A DNA stretch of 38,410 nucleotides from an uncultured Eggerthellaceae bacterium (GCA_958454405.1 CAUEBO010000021.1:1-38410); one strand, 5' to 3'. Shown: positions 17,893 to 26,409, numbered from the stretch's first letter. The notes: a model not told the origin generated them from the letters alone. Numbers and translations: made by a program.

Positions 17893-19407
17893 ATGTGGCA
17901 GCGATTCACGTTGTACGACCTTCGTGTCATCGGGCACTACCTCGGCATGCTCGCGCTGTTTTCGTCGCTCGTGCTCATGGTTCCGTTCGTGACGGCGCTT
18001 GCCTGCGGCGAATGGGAGCCGGCCGCCCGCTATCTGCTGACCATCGGCATCGCGCTCATCGTGGGGTCGGGGCTGCGGTTCCTCCGCATCGATCCCGGCC
18101 GCCTCAACCGGCAGCAGGCGCTGGCGGTCACCGGGCTCGCCTGGATCGTTCTCGCCTTCATCGCTACGGTTCCGCTGCATCTGTCGGGACATTACGCGAG
18201 CTATCTGGACGCGCTGTTCGACGGGGTGTCAGGATTGACCACCACCGGAGCCAGCATCATCCTCGACCTCGACCACCTTTCCAACGCCGACAACATGTGG
18301 CGGTTCATGATGCACCTGATCGGCGGCTTGGGGCTCATCGTCGTGGCGCTCTCGTTCGGGCTCTTCGGAAGGGGCGCTGGGTCCCTGTACGCATCGGAGG
18401 GCCGCAGCGAGCACGTGGTCCCCAACGTCGTGCAGACGGCGCGGCTCATCGCCAAGATCGCCGTCGTTATCATCCTCATCGCCACGGCCATCCTCACCGG
18501 CCTGTGCGCGTTCATGGGCATGGAGCCGCTGCGCGCGTTTCTGCATGCGCTCTGGCTCTCCATCTCGGGCTTCATGACGGGCGGCTTCGCCCCGATGAGC
18601 CAGAGCGTCATGTACTACCACTCGTTTCCCATCGAGCTGCTGCTCATGCTGCTCATGCTGCTGGGATCCATCAACTTCATGCTGCACTCCGAGGTGTGGA
18701 AAGGGCGCGTCGCGGTGTTCTTCCGCGATCTTGAAACGCGCACGATGGTGCTGTGGCTCGGGGTGATGGCGTGCGTGCTCGCGGCCTCGCTGAGCGCGAG
18801 CGCCGAGTTCTCGAACCTGCCGGCCATGCTCAGGCGCGGCCTGTTCATGATAATCGCCTCGTTTTCGACGACCGGTTTTCAGAACATCACGTCGAACCAG
18901 ATGACGACGGTTTTCTCGTCCGGCGCCTTCCTGGTCATCGCCGTGCTCATGGCCGTGGGCGGCAGCGCGGGCTCCACCACCGGCGGCATCAAGTTCAGCC
19001 GCATCGGCATCATCATGAAGTCGGTCGCCGCCGCCATCAAGGAGGCGCTTGCGCCCGATTCGGCGCGCGTGGTGGTGTCGTACAACCACGTCGGCCGCCG
19101 CGTCCTTGCGCCCGACATCGTGAAAGAGGCGATGATGGTGTTCATCCTCTACGTGGTGACCTACGCCATCGGAGCGCTTGTCGGCATCGCCCACGGCTAC
19201 GAGGCCACCCAGGCCATCTTCGAGTCGGTGGCCATGGCGAGCAACGGCGGATTGTCATCGGGGCTTGCGTCGCCGGGCATGCCCCCCACGCTGGAGCTGT
19301 TCTACATCCTGCAGATGTGGGCGGGCCGCCTTGAGTTCGTCACGCTGCTTGCCCTGGTCGTCGAGATCGTGGTCTCGCTTGATCCGCGAAGGCTGGTGAA
19401 CAGATGA
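17893..19407 (+). CDS. trkH: Potassium uptake protein TrkH
   Basis: A 504-residue polytopic membrane protein of the TrkH/KtrB superfamily: four pseudo-repeats of M1-pore-M2. Selectivity-filter loops are visible as LTTTGAS (about 115-121), a divergent MTGGFAP loop, FSTTGFQN, and ASNGGLSSG, each supplying a filter glycine. The GGSAGSTTGGIKF segment is typical of TrkH. It should form the ion-conducting subunit for K+ import; the cytoplasmic regulatory TrkA/KtrA partner is not in the window. The stop overlaps the next gene by 4 nt (ATGA). Confidence 0.95.
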   Translation: MWQRFTLYDLRVIGHYLGMLALFSSLVLMVPFVTALACGEWEPAARYLLTIGIALIVGSGLRFLRIDPGRLNRQQALAVTGLAWIVLAFIATVPLHLSGHYASYLDALFDGVSGLTTTGASIILDLDHLSNADNMWRFMMHLIGGLGLIVVALSFGLFGRGAGSLYASEGRSEHVVPNVVQTARLIAKIAVVIILIATAILTGLCAFMGMEPLRAFLHALWLSISGFMTGGFAPMSQSVMYYHSFPIELLLMLLMLLGSINFMLHSEVWKGRVAVFFRDLETRTMVLWLGVMACVLAASLSASAEFSNLPAMLRRGLFMIIASFSTTGFQNITSNQMTTVFSSGAFLVIAVLMAVGGSAGSTTGGIKFSRIGIIMKSVAAAIKEALAPDSARVVVSYNHVGRRVLAPDIVKEAMMVFILYVVTYAIGALVGIAHGYEATQAIFESVAMASNGGLSSGLASPGMPPTLELFYILQMWAGRLEFVTLLALVVEIVVSLDPRRLVNR

Positions 19408-20018
19408 TGACGGGAATTCGCGGAGCGCGGGCGCGCTGGATGCGCCGTGCCGCATGCATGCTGGTGGCCGTGCTGGTGGCGGCATGGGCAGGCGCCCCTC
19501 CCGCCGCGTACGCGGACGAAGACGACGGGGCCGGCGACAACGAGGTGAACACCCAGCAGCTTCCCGACAGCTCGTTCATCTACGACACGTCCATCGTGGA
19601 TCTGGGCACGGCCGACACGTACTACGACAACCAGACCGTCCAGGTGGTCGGCGAGGTCGTGGGAGACAGCATCCGCGCCGGCATCAGCGGCGGGCACCGC
19701 TGGATCACGCTCGCATCCGAGGACGGGACCGCCACCCTGTCGGTGTACATGTCGAGCGAATCGGCGGCGAAGATCGATTCGTACGGCGAGTACGGCACCA
19801 CGGGAACCACCTTGCAGGTTCGCGGAACCTTCCATCTGGTATGCCCCGACCACGACGGCGTCACCGACCTGCACGCCGAGGTGGTCACCGTCGTCGAACG
19901 GGGCTCTCAGCATGAGGACGCGTTCGAGTTCGAGAAGTTCATTCCCGGTATTCTGGCCGTTGCCGTCGGAATCGGCATGATGGTAGTCTTCTACTGGATG
20001 AGGGAGCGGCGGCGTTGA
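19404..20018 (+). CDS. Secreted OB-fold-like protein with C-terminal membrane anchor (hypothetical)
   Basis: A 204-residue protein with a signal peptide (hydrophobic CMLVAVLVAAWAGAP, likely cleavage after AYA near residue 37). An acidic stretch and a beta-rich domain follow (about 60-165: VQVVGEVVGD ... WITLASEDGTATLSVYMS ... LQVRGTFHL), whose pattern resembles extracytoplasmic OB-fold domains. A C-terminal transmembrane helix (about 180-198) and RERRR finish it. The globular part would face outside. It overlaps trkH by 4 nt, so the two are translationally coupled and may act together. Function unknown; the OB-fold call is by eye. Confidence 0.75.
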   Translation: MMTGIRGARARWMRRAACMLVAVLVAAWAGAPPAAYADEDDGAGDNEVNTQQLPDSSFIYDTSIVDLGTADTYYDNQTVQVVGEVVGDSIRAGISGGHRWITLASEDGTATLSVYMSSESAAKIDSYGEYGTTGTTLQVRGTFHLVCPDHDGVTDLHAEVVTVVERGSQHEDAFEFEKFIPGILAVAVGIGMMVVFYWMRERRR

Positions 20019-20098
20019 GCCGCCCCCGGCGAACGGCTGCGGCAGGCGGGCGCGCCGCCCGCGCCGCCGCCCTGCGGACCGAAGGCTAAGGAGGACGT

Positions 20099-21106
20099 TT
20101 GCGGAAAGGCCAGGTTGTCAAGCTCGATCGCGGGTATCCGCTCGTACGCTTGGAGGACGGAAGGCTCGTGCGCTGCGAGCATGCGGCCTCTTTGGTGAAG
20201 GGCGAGGGCATGCGCGCCGTGGTGGGCGATTTCATCGAGGTCACGGTGCCGGAGGGCCACGACAAAGGCATCATCGAATCCATCGAGCCGCGCTCCCGCG
20301 CATTCGTGCGCAAAGATCCCACCGAACGGGCGGTGTCCCAGGTGCTTGCGGCCAATTTCGATCGCGTGTTCGTGGCTCAGCCGCTGGCCGATGTGAACGT
20401 GCGGCGCCTTGAGCGCGAACTCGTGCTGGCGTACGAGACGGGCGCGGCGGTAACCGTGGTGCTCACGAAGGCGGACCTTGCCGAAGGCGAGGAGCAGGTC
20501 GCCTCGGTGCGGGAGCGCGTGCGCTCGCTCGTGGGCCCCGACGTGCAGACCCTGGTCGTTTCCGAGGACGATCCGTCGAGCGTGGAGGCGGTCCGCGCGC
20601 TCGTCCCCCCGAACACGACGGCGGTGCTCATCGGGAAGAGCGGCGTGGGGAAGTCGAGCATGGTGAACATGCTCGTGGGCGCCGACGTGCAGGAGACCAC
20701 GCCCGTGCGCGACCGCGACGGGAAAGGGCGCCACACCACCGTGAGCCGCGAGATGGTGGACATTCCCCGGGGAGGCTGCATCGTGGACATGCCGGGCGTG
20801 CGGGGCCTGGGGATGTGGGAGGCCGATGCGGGCATCGGCGCGGCGTTCGCCGATGTGGAAGCGGTTGCCGAACAGTGCCGTTTCCGGGATTGCCGCCATG
20901 AGAACGAGCCTGGCTGCGCGGTGCGCGCCGCCGTGGAGGCGGGGGACATCGCGCCCGAGCGGTTCGCTTCGTACCGCGCGCTCAAGCAGGAGACCGAGGA
21001 CGTGCGCGGCCGCCGCGAAGAAGCGCGCCGCATGCGTGGCGAGAAGGCCTCCGATCGCGCGAAAGAGGGACGCAAAAAGCGCCCCGGCGGCAGAAAGCGC
21101 GGATAG
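20099..21106 (+). CDS. rsgA: Ribosome small subunit-dependent GTPase A (RsgA/YjeQ)
   Basis: A 335-residue circularly permuted GTPase acting late in 30S subunit maturation. Order visible: N-terminal OB domain (VVKLDRGYPLVRLEDGRLVRCEH), G4 TKAD, G1 GKSGVGKS (179-186), G3 DMPGVRG, then the zinc-binding domain starting at Cys260 with CRFRDCRHENEPGC, and a very basic C-terminal tail. The G4-before-G1 order is diagnostic. The TTG start at 20099 is supported by AAGGAGG (20088-20094) four bases upstream; no ATG is available nearby. Single gene, followed by a 740-bp repeat-rich gap. Confidence 0.95.
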   Translation: MRKGQVVKLDRGYPLVRLEDGRLVRCEHAASLVKGEGMRAVVGDFIEVTVPEGHDKGIIESIEPRSRAFVRKDPTERAVSQVLAANFDRVFVAQPLADVNVRRLERELVLAYETGAAVTVVLTKADLAEGEEQVASVRERVRSLVGPDVQTLVVSEDDPSSVEAVRALVPPNTTAVLIGKSGVGKSSMVNMLVGADVQETTPVRDRDGKGRHTTVSREMVDIPRGGCIVDMPGVRGLGMWEADAGIGAAFADVEAVAEQCRFRDCRHENEPGCAVRAAVEAGDIAPERFASYRALKQETEDVRGRREEARRMRGEKASDRAKEGRKKRPGGRKRG

Positions 21107-21184
21107 GCTCTTCACAGCGACGGGCATCGGCGGCGCGTTTGCGCTTGCGTCCGATCGAGGCAGGCCGGCTGGTCGTCTCCGCGT

Positions 21185-21311
21185 GCGGGATCCTTCGGCT
21201 CCGGCGGCTCGCGCCGCTCATCGCTTCGCGATGCCTCCCTGCGCCCGCTTCGCGTGCTCGGGAGTGCAACAGTCCGCTGGACTGTTGCATGCTCAGGATG
21301 TCAACCTGGCC
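21185..21311 (+). repeat. Family A dispersed repeat, copy 2 (127 bp)
   Basis: Differs from 26410-26536 by three substitutions in 127 bp, same orientation. Starts GCGGGATCCTTCGGCTCCGG, ends GCTCAGGATGTCAACCTGG, and contains an internal palindrome TGCAACAGTCC-GCT-GGACTGTTGCA. The ends match the right arm of 7339-7469. Confidence 0.92.
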
Positions 21312-21356
21312 GGGCGCATGCGCCCCACGGGCGGGCGCGGCGCGCGCCGAACCGAC

Positions 21357-21503
21357 GATGACAGAAAACGCGGTCGAATGTGCAGTCTGCGGGGCCGATC
21401 CGCGCCCTTTGCGCGCCTTGACCGCGCAAAACGCCTGGTCGCGGAATTCGCGTGCCCGGTTTCGCGTTCGGCGAGTGCACATTCGACCGTGTTTTCTGTC
21501 ATC
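21357..21503 (+). repeat. Family B MITE-like element, copy 1 (147 bp)
   Basis: 31-bp terminal inverted repeats (GATGACAGAAAAC ... GTTTTCTGTCATC, two mismatches) flank a ~85-bp core. The same element, inverted and also 147 bp, is at 32190-32336 with about 16 differences. No coding capacity. Confidence 0.9.
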
Positions 21504-21592
21504 TGCGGTGTCGGTGGTGTAACGGCGGAGGCGCCTTTCTCGTGCGCGGGCCGCGTTTTGCCTGGCGTCGTCGGAAGGGGGCGCATATCTGC

Positions 21593-21598
21593 TATACT
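21593..21598 (+). promoter_or_regulatory. Candidate -10 of the queT-like gene
   Basis: TATACT in a GC-rich gap, about 250 nt before the start codon; no good -35 at the expected distance. Confidence 0.35.
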
Positions 21599-21604
21599 GT
21601 CCAG

Positions 21605-21845
21605 CGGCTCCGAGCCGTGCTGCGCACACGGTGCTCGCAGCCCCGCGTTTGCATCGTTGGGCCCTGCACTCGCGGCGTATACGTTGCCCATTGCCCGCGG
21701 CACGGCCGTGTGGACGTACGGCGGTATCGCAGCTCGCTCGCAGCGCATGGCGCTCGAGCCGTGCGGCGGCTCCTGGCGGAAGCCGCTTTTGCGAAAACGG
21801 CCGCCCGTCTCCGCTCCTGCGTCGCGTGGAGACAAGGAGCCTTCG
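21605..21845 (+). promoter_or_regulatory. Structured leader of the queT-like gene (possible riboswitch/attenuator)
   Basis: A ~240-nt leader. A hairpin CGAGCCGTG/CACGGTGCTCG (21611-21637) lies at its 5' end. A terminator-like hairpin GCGGCT (21766-21771)/AGCCGC (21781-21786) followed by TTTT (21787-21790) lies 55 nt before the start. Genes of this family (COG4708) are commonly controlled by preQ1 riboswitches, but I could not match this leader to a known preQ1 class. Confidence 0.35.
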
Positions 21846-22418
21846 ATGAACAAGAACAAGAAGACGACGTACGTGGCCCAAGCGGGCATGATCGCCGCCG
21901 TGTACGCGGCGGCGACGCTGGTGGCGCTTCTGCTGCTGCAGGGGCTTGCGTGGGGACCGGTGCAGTTCCGCATCTCGGAGGCGGTGTGCGTGCTCGCCGT
22001 GCTCACGCCGGCCGCCGTGCCCGGCCTTACGGTGGGATGCGCCATCGCGAACCTCATCGCGCTCGCCGTCAACGGAACGGGCGCGCTCGGCCTGCTCGAC
22101 GTGGTCTTCGGCAGCTTGGCGACCTTCCTCGGATCGCTTTGGTGCTGGAAGATGCGGGAGCGGCCGAAGGTGGCGCTGCTCGGCCCCGTGCTTGCGAACG
22201 CGCTCATCGTGCCGGCGTATCTGCCCATCCTGCTGCAGGGCCTGGGCTACTACACCATCCCGTTCACAACCATCGCGCTGGACGGGCTGTACGTGCCCAT
22301 GTACCTGTTCGGTGTGGTGGCGACGGGTTTGGGCGAGGCGCTGGTCATGTACGCTTTGGGCTTGCCGCTGCTCGCCGCCCTCAAGCGATCCGGCGTGATG
22401 AAGCGGGCCGCCGCCTAG
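21846..22418 (+). CDS. queT: QueT-family transporter (predicted queuosine-precursor uptake)
   Basis: A 190-residue very hydrophobic protein with about six transmembrane segments and a short basic N terminus (MNKNKKTTYVAQAGMIAAVYAA). The FRISEAVCVLAVLTPAAVPGL segment after helix 2 and the GLLDVVFGSLATFLGSLWCW segment are typical of the QueT family (COG4708), thought to be substrate-binding (S) components of ECF importers for queuosine precursors such as preQ1. AAGGAG (21835-21840) precedes ATG 21846. The energising EcfA/EcfT genes are not nearby, as expected for group II ECF systems that share one module. Specificity is family-level inference. Confidence 0.85.
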   Translation: MNKNKKTTYVAQAGMIAAVYAAATLVALLLLQGLAWGPVQFRISEAVCVLAVLTPAAVPGLTVGCAIANLIALAVNGTGALGLLDVVFGSLATFLGSLWCWKMRERPKVALLGPVLANALIVPAYLPILLQGLGYYTIPFTTIALDGLYVPMYLFGVVATGLGEALVMYALGLPLLAALKRSGVMKRAAA

Positions 22419-22483
22419 GCGCGCCTCGCCTGCTGCATCACCCGGCTTTGCCTCAGCCGCGCAGCGCAGCCCCGTCCAGCATC

Positions 22484-22510
22484 GGCGCTTCACTGATTCA
22501 GTGAAGCGCC
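22484..22510. promoter_or_regulatory. 27-bp near-perfect palindrome between queT and the glycosyltransferase
   Basis: GGCGCTTCACTGA-T-TCAGTGAAGCGCC: 13-bp perfect arms around one base. No T tract follows, so an operator or mRNA hairpin is as likely as a terminator. A TTGACA (22520-22525) and a TACAAT (22533-22538) lie just downstream but are only 7 bp apart and cannot be one promoter. Confidence 0.5.
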
Positions 22511-22632
22511 TGCCGTCTGTTGACAAAACCGTTACAATACATGGGCCGGTCTTAACGGCGTTTGCGTGCGAGCGCGAAAACGCAGCGAGCAGGTTCGGGG
22601 CCGGCACCTGTTGGCCGAATCGAAGGACGTGC

Positions 22633-23934
22633 ATGAATCCAGTTATCATCGTTCCGACGTTCGTATCCGCGCGTCGCCGCAAAGACGGCGGGAGCGTGAC
22701 CACGACGTACGACCATATGACTCCGGTCTCGCAGTCCGGGGAGCTCCCCCGGTTGCTCGCTTCGCTGCAGAAGGTGCGCGGCCTCGGGCAGATCGTCGTC
22801 CTCGTGGTGAGCGAGCCGTCCATCGAGATCCAGGCCGCTGAGAAAATCCAGTCCGCCGTCTCGAACTACCCGTCGCTCAACACCGTCGTCATCGGCGCGC
22901 CGGAGCTTGCGCTCATCCAGCAGCGCATGGAACAGCTGGGCCTTGGCAAGCTTTCCAAGGAAATCGGCCTGTCCGGGTACGGTGCCGTGCGGAACCTGGG
23001 CCTGGTGGTGGCCGACGTGCTCGGCTTCGACTCGGCCGTGTTCTTGGACGACGACGAAGTGGTCGACGATGCCGACTTCTTGCAGAAGGCCATGTACGGG
23101 CTTGGGAAGCTCACGAAGAAGGGCATTCCCATCCTGGCGAAAACGGGATTCTACTTCAACTCCGAAGGATCGTACCTGTCGAGGAGCCAGGACAAGTGGT
23201 ACAACCACTTCTGGCAGCAGGGCAAGGCCTTCAACAAGTGGATAGAGAAGGCCATGCGCGGCCCGCGCCTGTCGCGCTCCAACCACGTGTGCGGCGGCTG
23301 CCTGGCGCTGCACAAAGAGGCGTTCAAACGTCTGTCGTTCGATCCGTGGATCGCGCGCGGCGAGGACCTGGACTACATGCTCGACCTGCGCATGTACGGC
23401 TCGGACATCTGGTTCGACAACAAATGGAGCCTGCGCCACCTTCCGCCCGAGACCGAAAGCGAGGGCACGCGCTTCCGCCAGGACATCTTCCGCTGGCTCT
23501 ACGAGTTCCGCAAGATGGAGTACAGCCGCACGCAGATCGACCTCATGCAGGTGAAGCCTTCGTCGCTCGAACCGTATCCGGGACCGTTCTTGGAGCCGGG
23601 CATCACGCGGCGCATCAGGATGACGGCGTTTCTGCGCAGCCTCGCACGGCCCGACAAACGGGCGTACCGGAAGGCCGCGAAGGCGGCTACCGGCGAGGCG
23701 ACGACGTACGCCCAGCGCAACTGCTCGAAGTACTTCGAGTTCCAGTTCGTCTGGCCCGAGCTCATGGCTCGCATGGAAAACGACCAGATCCTGCGCACCG
23801 CGCTTATCAAATCGGCCGCCCAGCGCCAGGCGAGCGTCGGATCCGACCGTCCGGCCGCTCCGCAGAAGCCGACGAGGACGTCCGGCATCGATCCCGGCGT
23901 GACGAGCGAGATTCGCCTGAACATCGCCGAGTGA
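22633..23934 (+). CDS. GT-A fold glycosyltransferase (family 2-like)
   Basis: A 433-residue cytoplasmic protein. The N-terminal IIVPTFVSARR beta strand, conserved VRNLGLVVADVL (R120-N121), the metal/nucleotide-sugar binding FLDDDEVV (DxD-type, 139-142) and the later ARGEDLDYMLDLR (ED-type catalytic motif) identify a GT-A glycosyltransferase. No transmembrane segment is evident. The acceptor and sugar cannot be told. ATG 22633 is chosen because AAGGA lies 5-6 nt upstream and the protein begins at the family's first beta strand; an earlier GTG adds 44 residues of poor composition. Two cysteines in VCGGCLALHKEAF may be structural. No glycan gene cluster surrounds it. A G9 run (23943-23951) follows the stop. 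Confidence 0.83.
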   Translation: MNPVIIVPTFVSARRRKDGGSVTTTYDHMTPVSQSGELPRLLASLQKVRGLGQIVVLVVSEPSIEIQAAEKIQSAVSNYPSLNTVVIGAPELALIQQRMEQLGLGKLSKEIGLSGYGAVRNLGLVVADVLGFDSAVFLDDDEVVDDADFLQKAMYGLGKLTKKGIPILAKTGFYFNSEGSYLSRSQDKWYNHFWQQGKAFNKWIEKAMRGPRLSRSNHVCGGCLALHKEAFKRLSFDPWIARGEDLDYMLDLRMYGSDIWFDNKWSLRHLPPETESEGTRFRQDIFRWLYEFRKMEYSRTQIDLMQVKPSSLEPYPGPFLEPGITRRIRMTAFLRSLARPDKRAYRKAAKAATGEATTYAQRNCSKYFEFQFVWPELMARMENDQILRTALIKSAAQRQASVGSDRPAAPQKPTRTSGIDPGVTSEIRLNIAE

Positions 23935-24119
23935 CGCGGTCTGGGGGGGGGAGCGCGGTTCGCCCGTCCCTCGACCGGCTGCGGCCTGCACGGCGTTGCC
24001 TTCGGGAAACGCGCGCGTGACGCTTTCACAATTGACGAATCTCGTACAAGCGTGCAGCCGGGTTTCCGCTACACTGGGTGCGTCGTCCGTGGTTTGAATC
24101 GGGAGAAGCTGGCAGTTTC

Positions 24120-24947
24120 ATGGATCCTATCACCGCATTGGTCATACCTGCGATCGTCGGCATCGGCATCGGCATCCTGTCGGGGCTGCTCGGCATCGGC
24201 GGCGGCACGGTCATGGTGCCGGTCTTCCGCCTGCTGTTCGATATGAGCGCCATCATGTCCACGGCAACCTCCCTGTTCGCCATCATTCCCACGTCCATCT
24301 CGGGCGCGGTGTCGCATGTACGGCACAAGACGTGCATCCCGTCGCTCGGCCTGGCCGCGGGCATCGGCGGAGCCGTCACGTCGCCTTTGGGCGTGTGGCT
24401 GGCCACGCTGTCCCCTGCGTGGCTCATCATGGTGGTCGCCGCGCTCATCATCGGATGGTCGGCTGTGAAGATGCTGGCCAAGGCCATCAAGCTTCCGAAG
24501 GCTTCCCTGCCGTCGGAAGGAGCCGACGGTGCGGTGCCTGCGGCGACAGCCTCGGCGCTTCCCAAGCTCACGCGCAAGCAGCTGCTCATCGGCGCGGCCA
24601 TCGGCCTGGGAGCGGGCGTGGCGTCGGGGTACGTCGGCGTCGGCGGCGGCTTCATCATGGTGCCGCTCATGCTGTCGTTCGTGGGCATTCCCATGCGGCT
24701 GGCCTCCGGCACTTCGCTCATCGCCGTGATGATACTGGCCGTTCCGGGCGTGGTCGAGCAGGCGCTGCTGGGCAACATCAACTACTTCGCCGGCCTCGCC
24801 ATCTCCATCGGATCCATCCCCGGCGCCGCCATCGGCGCGCACCTCGTGCGCCACGTGCCCGAGCGCATGCTGCGCTTCATATTCGGCGGTTTTCTGATTG
24901 TGGCCGCCGCCCTCCTCGTGCTCAACGAATTCGGTATACTGGGGTAA
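24120..24947 (+). CDS. TauE/SafE (TSUP) family membrane transporter
   Basis: A 275-residue membrane protein with about eight helices arranged as two homologous halves. Each half starts with the family's Gly-rich signature: GLLGIGGGTVMVPVF near residue 22 and GYVGVGGGFIMVPLM near residue 178. The TSUP family exports or imports sulfite, sulfoacetate, taurine-derived sulfonates or other organic anions; the substrate cannot be inferred here. A ~35-residue Ala-rich cytoplasmic loop joins the halves. The ATG start has only a distant GGGAGAAG ribosome site. A GTG at 24078 in frame is the alternative. Confidence 0.9.
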   Translation: MDPITALVIPAIVGIGIGILSGLLGIGGGTVMVPVFRLLFDMSAIMSTATSLFAIIPTSISGAVSHVRHKTCIPSLGLAAGIGGAVTSPLGVWLATLSPAWLIMVVAALIIGWSAVKMLAKAIKLPKASLPSEGADGAVPAATASALPKLTRKQLLIGAAIGLGAGVASGYVGVGGGFIMVPLMLSFVGIPMRLASGTSLIAVMILAVPGVVEQALLGNINYFAGLAISIGSIPGAAIGAHLVRHVPERMLRFIFGGFLIVAAALLVLNEFGILG

Positions 24948-25070
24948 GATGCGGAAGCGCTTCGCGGGTTCCCTCCGTTGCCTGGGCGGTCTCGCGATTT
25001 CGCGTTCACGTTAAGCCGAACGAGGTGCCCACGCCGCCGGAAAAGACGGCGGCGCATTGCAGGAGGAAGC

Positions 25071-26390
25071 ATGGAGGAGAGCAAGAGGGAGCATCCGTCC
25101 CGTATTTTCACGCTCGAGATGCTCATGTTCACCATCGCGGTGATATCGGGGGTCGTGCTGCTGTACAGCCTGGTGACCGCCCAGATCAATCTCTTCGTGC
25201 TGTTCGCCGCCGGGCTCACGTTCACGCTGTCCATCGTGGTGGTCATCCGCTTGCTCATGGATCCCGATTCCGTGCGCGCCCGCCAGTCCGACGCCATGCT
25301 CAAGCTCGCCAGCCAAACGCTTGCGTACATGAGCGAGGGCCTGGACCGCGAGGCCGCCCAGAAGATATGCGGCCTTCTGCTTCCCTCCACGGCGGCCATC
25401 GCCGTGGCGATCACCGACAAGAAGCAGATCCTCGCCTACTCCGGCTATGAGGCGGAGTCGAACCCGTCCGGGAGCGTGATCCAAACCCACGCCACCCACG
25501 CCACGCTGACCGACGGCGAGATGCGCATCCTGCTCACCCCCGAGGAAATCGGGTTCTCCACTTCGTCGCCCGGCATCAAGGCCGCCATCATCGTGCCGCT
25601 GAAGATCGGGCGCAACGTGGAGGGCACGCTCAAGTTCTACTACCGCCGGGCGAAGAACATCAGCGAAACGCAGAAGTCCATCGCCGAGGGGTTCGGGAAG
25701 CTGCTTTCCACGCAGATGGCGGCAGCCGCGCTGGAGGAACAGACGAAGCTGGCCACCAGCATGGAGCTGAAGATGCTGCAAAGCCAGATCAACCCGCATT
25801 TCCTGTTCAACACCATCAACACCATCGCCTCGCTCATCCGGACCGATCCCGAAACGGCGCGCAAGCTGCTGCGCGAGTTCGCCGTGTTCTACCGAAGGAC
25901 GCTCGAAGACTCGGCCGACCTCATCGTGTTCGCCCGCGAGATCGAGCAGACGCAGCGCTATTTCACGTTCGAGGTCGCGCGGTTCGGCGTCGAGCGGGTG
26001 GCGATGCGAGTGGACATCGATCCCGAGGTGGAGGAGCTGCTGGTGCCGCCGTTCCTCATCCAGCCGCTCGTGGAGAACGCGGTGCGCCATGCCATGCCCT
26101 CGGAAGGGAAGCTCACCATCACGGTGACGGGGAGGATCGAGGGCGACGATGTGGTGGTGAGCGTGGCCGACGACGGAGTGGGCATGACGGAGGAGTCGCG
26201 CCAGAACATCCTGCATCCCGAATCGTCCACAGGGCTGGGCATCGCGGTGAAGAACGTGCACGACCGCATCCACGGCTACTTCGGATCGGATGCGCACATG
26301 GACGTGGAGAGCGAGCTGGGACGCGGCACGTGCGTGAAGCTGCTGCTCAAGGGGGGCGCGCTGCAGGCGGACGCTCCCGAAACGGCTTAG
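25071..26390 (+). CDS. LytS/YehU-type sensor histidine kinase (no adjacent response regulator)
   Basis: A 439-residue membrane-bound kinase: two transmembrane helices (about 14-36 and 42-62), a GAF-like domain (about 70-210), the His_kinase motif LQSQINPHFLFNTINTIASL with phosphoacceptor His243, and a HATPase_c domain with N-box LVENAVRH and G-box DDGVGM ... TGLGIAVKNVHDRI. Such kinases normally phosphorylate LytTR-type regulators encoded next door, but the gene is followed by a repeat and a convergent transporter, so its partner is elsewhere. ATG 25071 has AGGAGG five bases upstream. It lies 123 bp after the TSUP gene on the same strand and may sense that transporter's substrate (inference). 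Confidence 0.93.
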   Translation: MEESKREHPSRIFTLEMLMFTIAVISGVVLLYSLVTAQINLFVLFAAGLTFTLSIVVVIRLLMDPDSVRARQSDAMLKLASQTLAYMSEGLDREAAQKICGLLLPSTAAIAVAITDKKQILAYSGYEAESNPSGSVIQTHATHATLTDGEMRILLTPEEIGFSTSSPGIKAAIIVPLKIGRNVEGTLKFYYRRAKNISETQKSIAEGFGKLLSTQMAAAALEEQTKLATSMELKMLQSQINPHFLFNTINTIASLIRTDPETARKLLREFAVFYRRTLEDSADLIVFAREIEQTQRYFTFEVARFGVERVAMRVDIDPEVEELLVPPFLIQPLVENAVRHAMPSEGKLTITVTGRIEGDDVVVSVADDGVGMTEESRQNILHPESSTGLGIAVKNVHDRIHGYFGSDAHMDVESELGRGTCVKLLLKGGALQADAPETA

Positions 26391-26409
26391 GCGGCCGTCT
26401 CCTGGCCGC

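Larger units (their letters stand above)
21107..21845. other. Repeat-rich gene-free gap between rsgA and queT
   Basis: 739 bp with no credible gene. It holds a family A repeat (21185-21311), a 147-bp family B MITE-like element (21357-21503), a candidate promoter -10 (21593-21598) and a ~240-nt GC-rich structured leader for the queT-like gene. ORFs running through it are translations of the inverted repeats. Confidence 0.75.

Noticed and set aside
21139..21522. ORFs across 21.1-21.5 kb and 32.0-32.7 kb that share peptide segments
   Set aside because: The shared peptides are translations of the family A and B inverted repeats, read in different frames and strands; no ribosome sites or family match.
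22520..22538. TTGACA and TACAAT as one promoter before the glycosyltransferase
   Set aside because: The hexamers are only 7 bp apart, so they cannot be a -35/-10 pair.
23943..23951. G9 run after the glycosyltransferase as a second phase-variation tract
   Set aside because: It lies after the stop codon, outside any frame with a credible continuation. The G8 at 16501-16508 is likewise intergenic and not clearly inside a promoter spacer.
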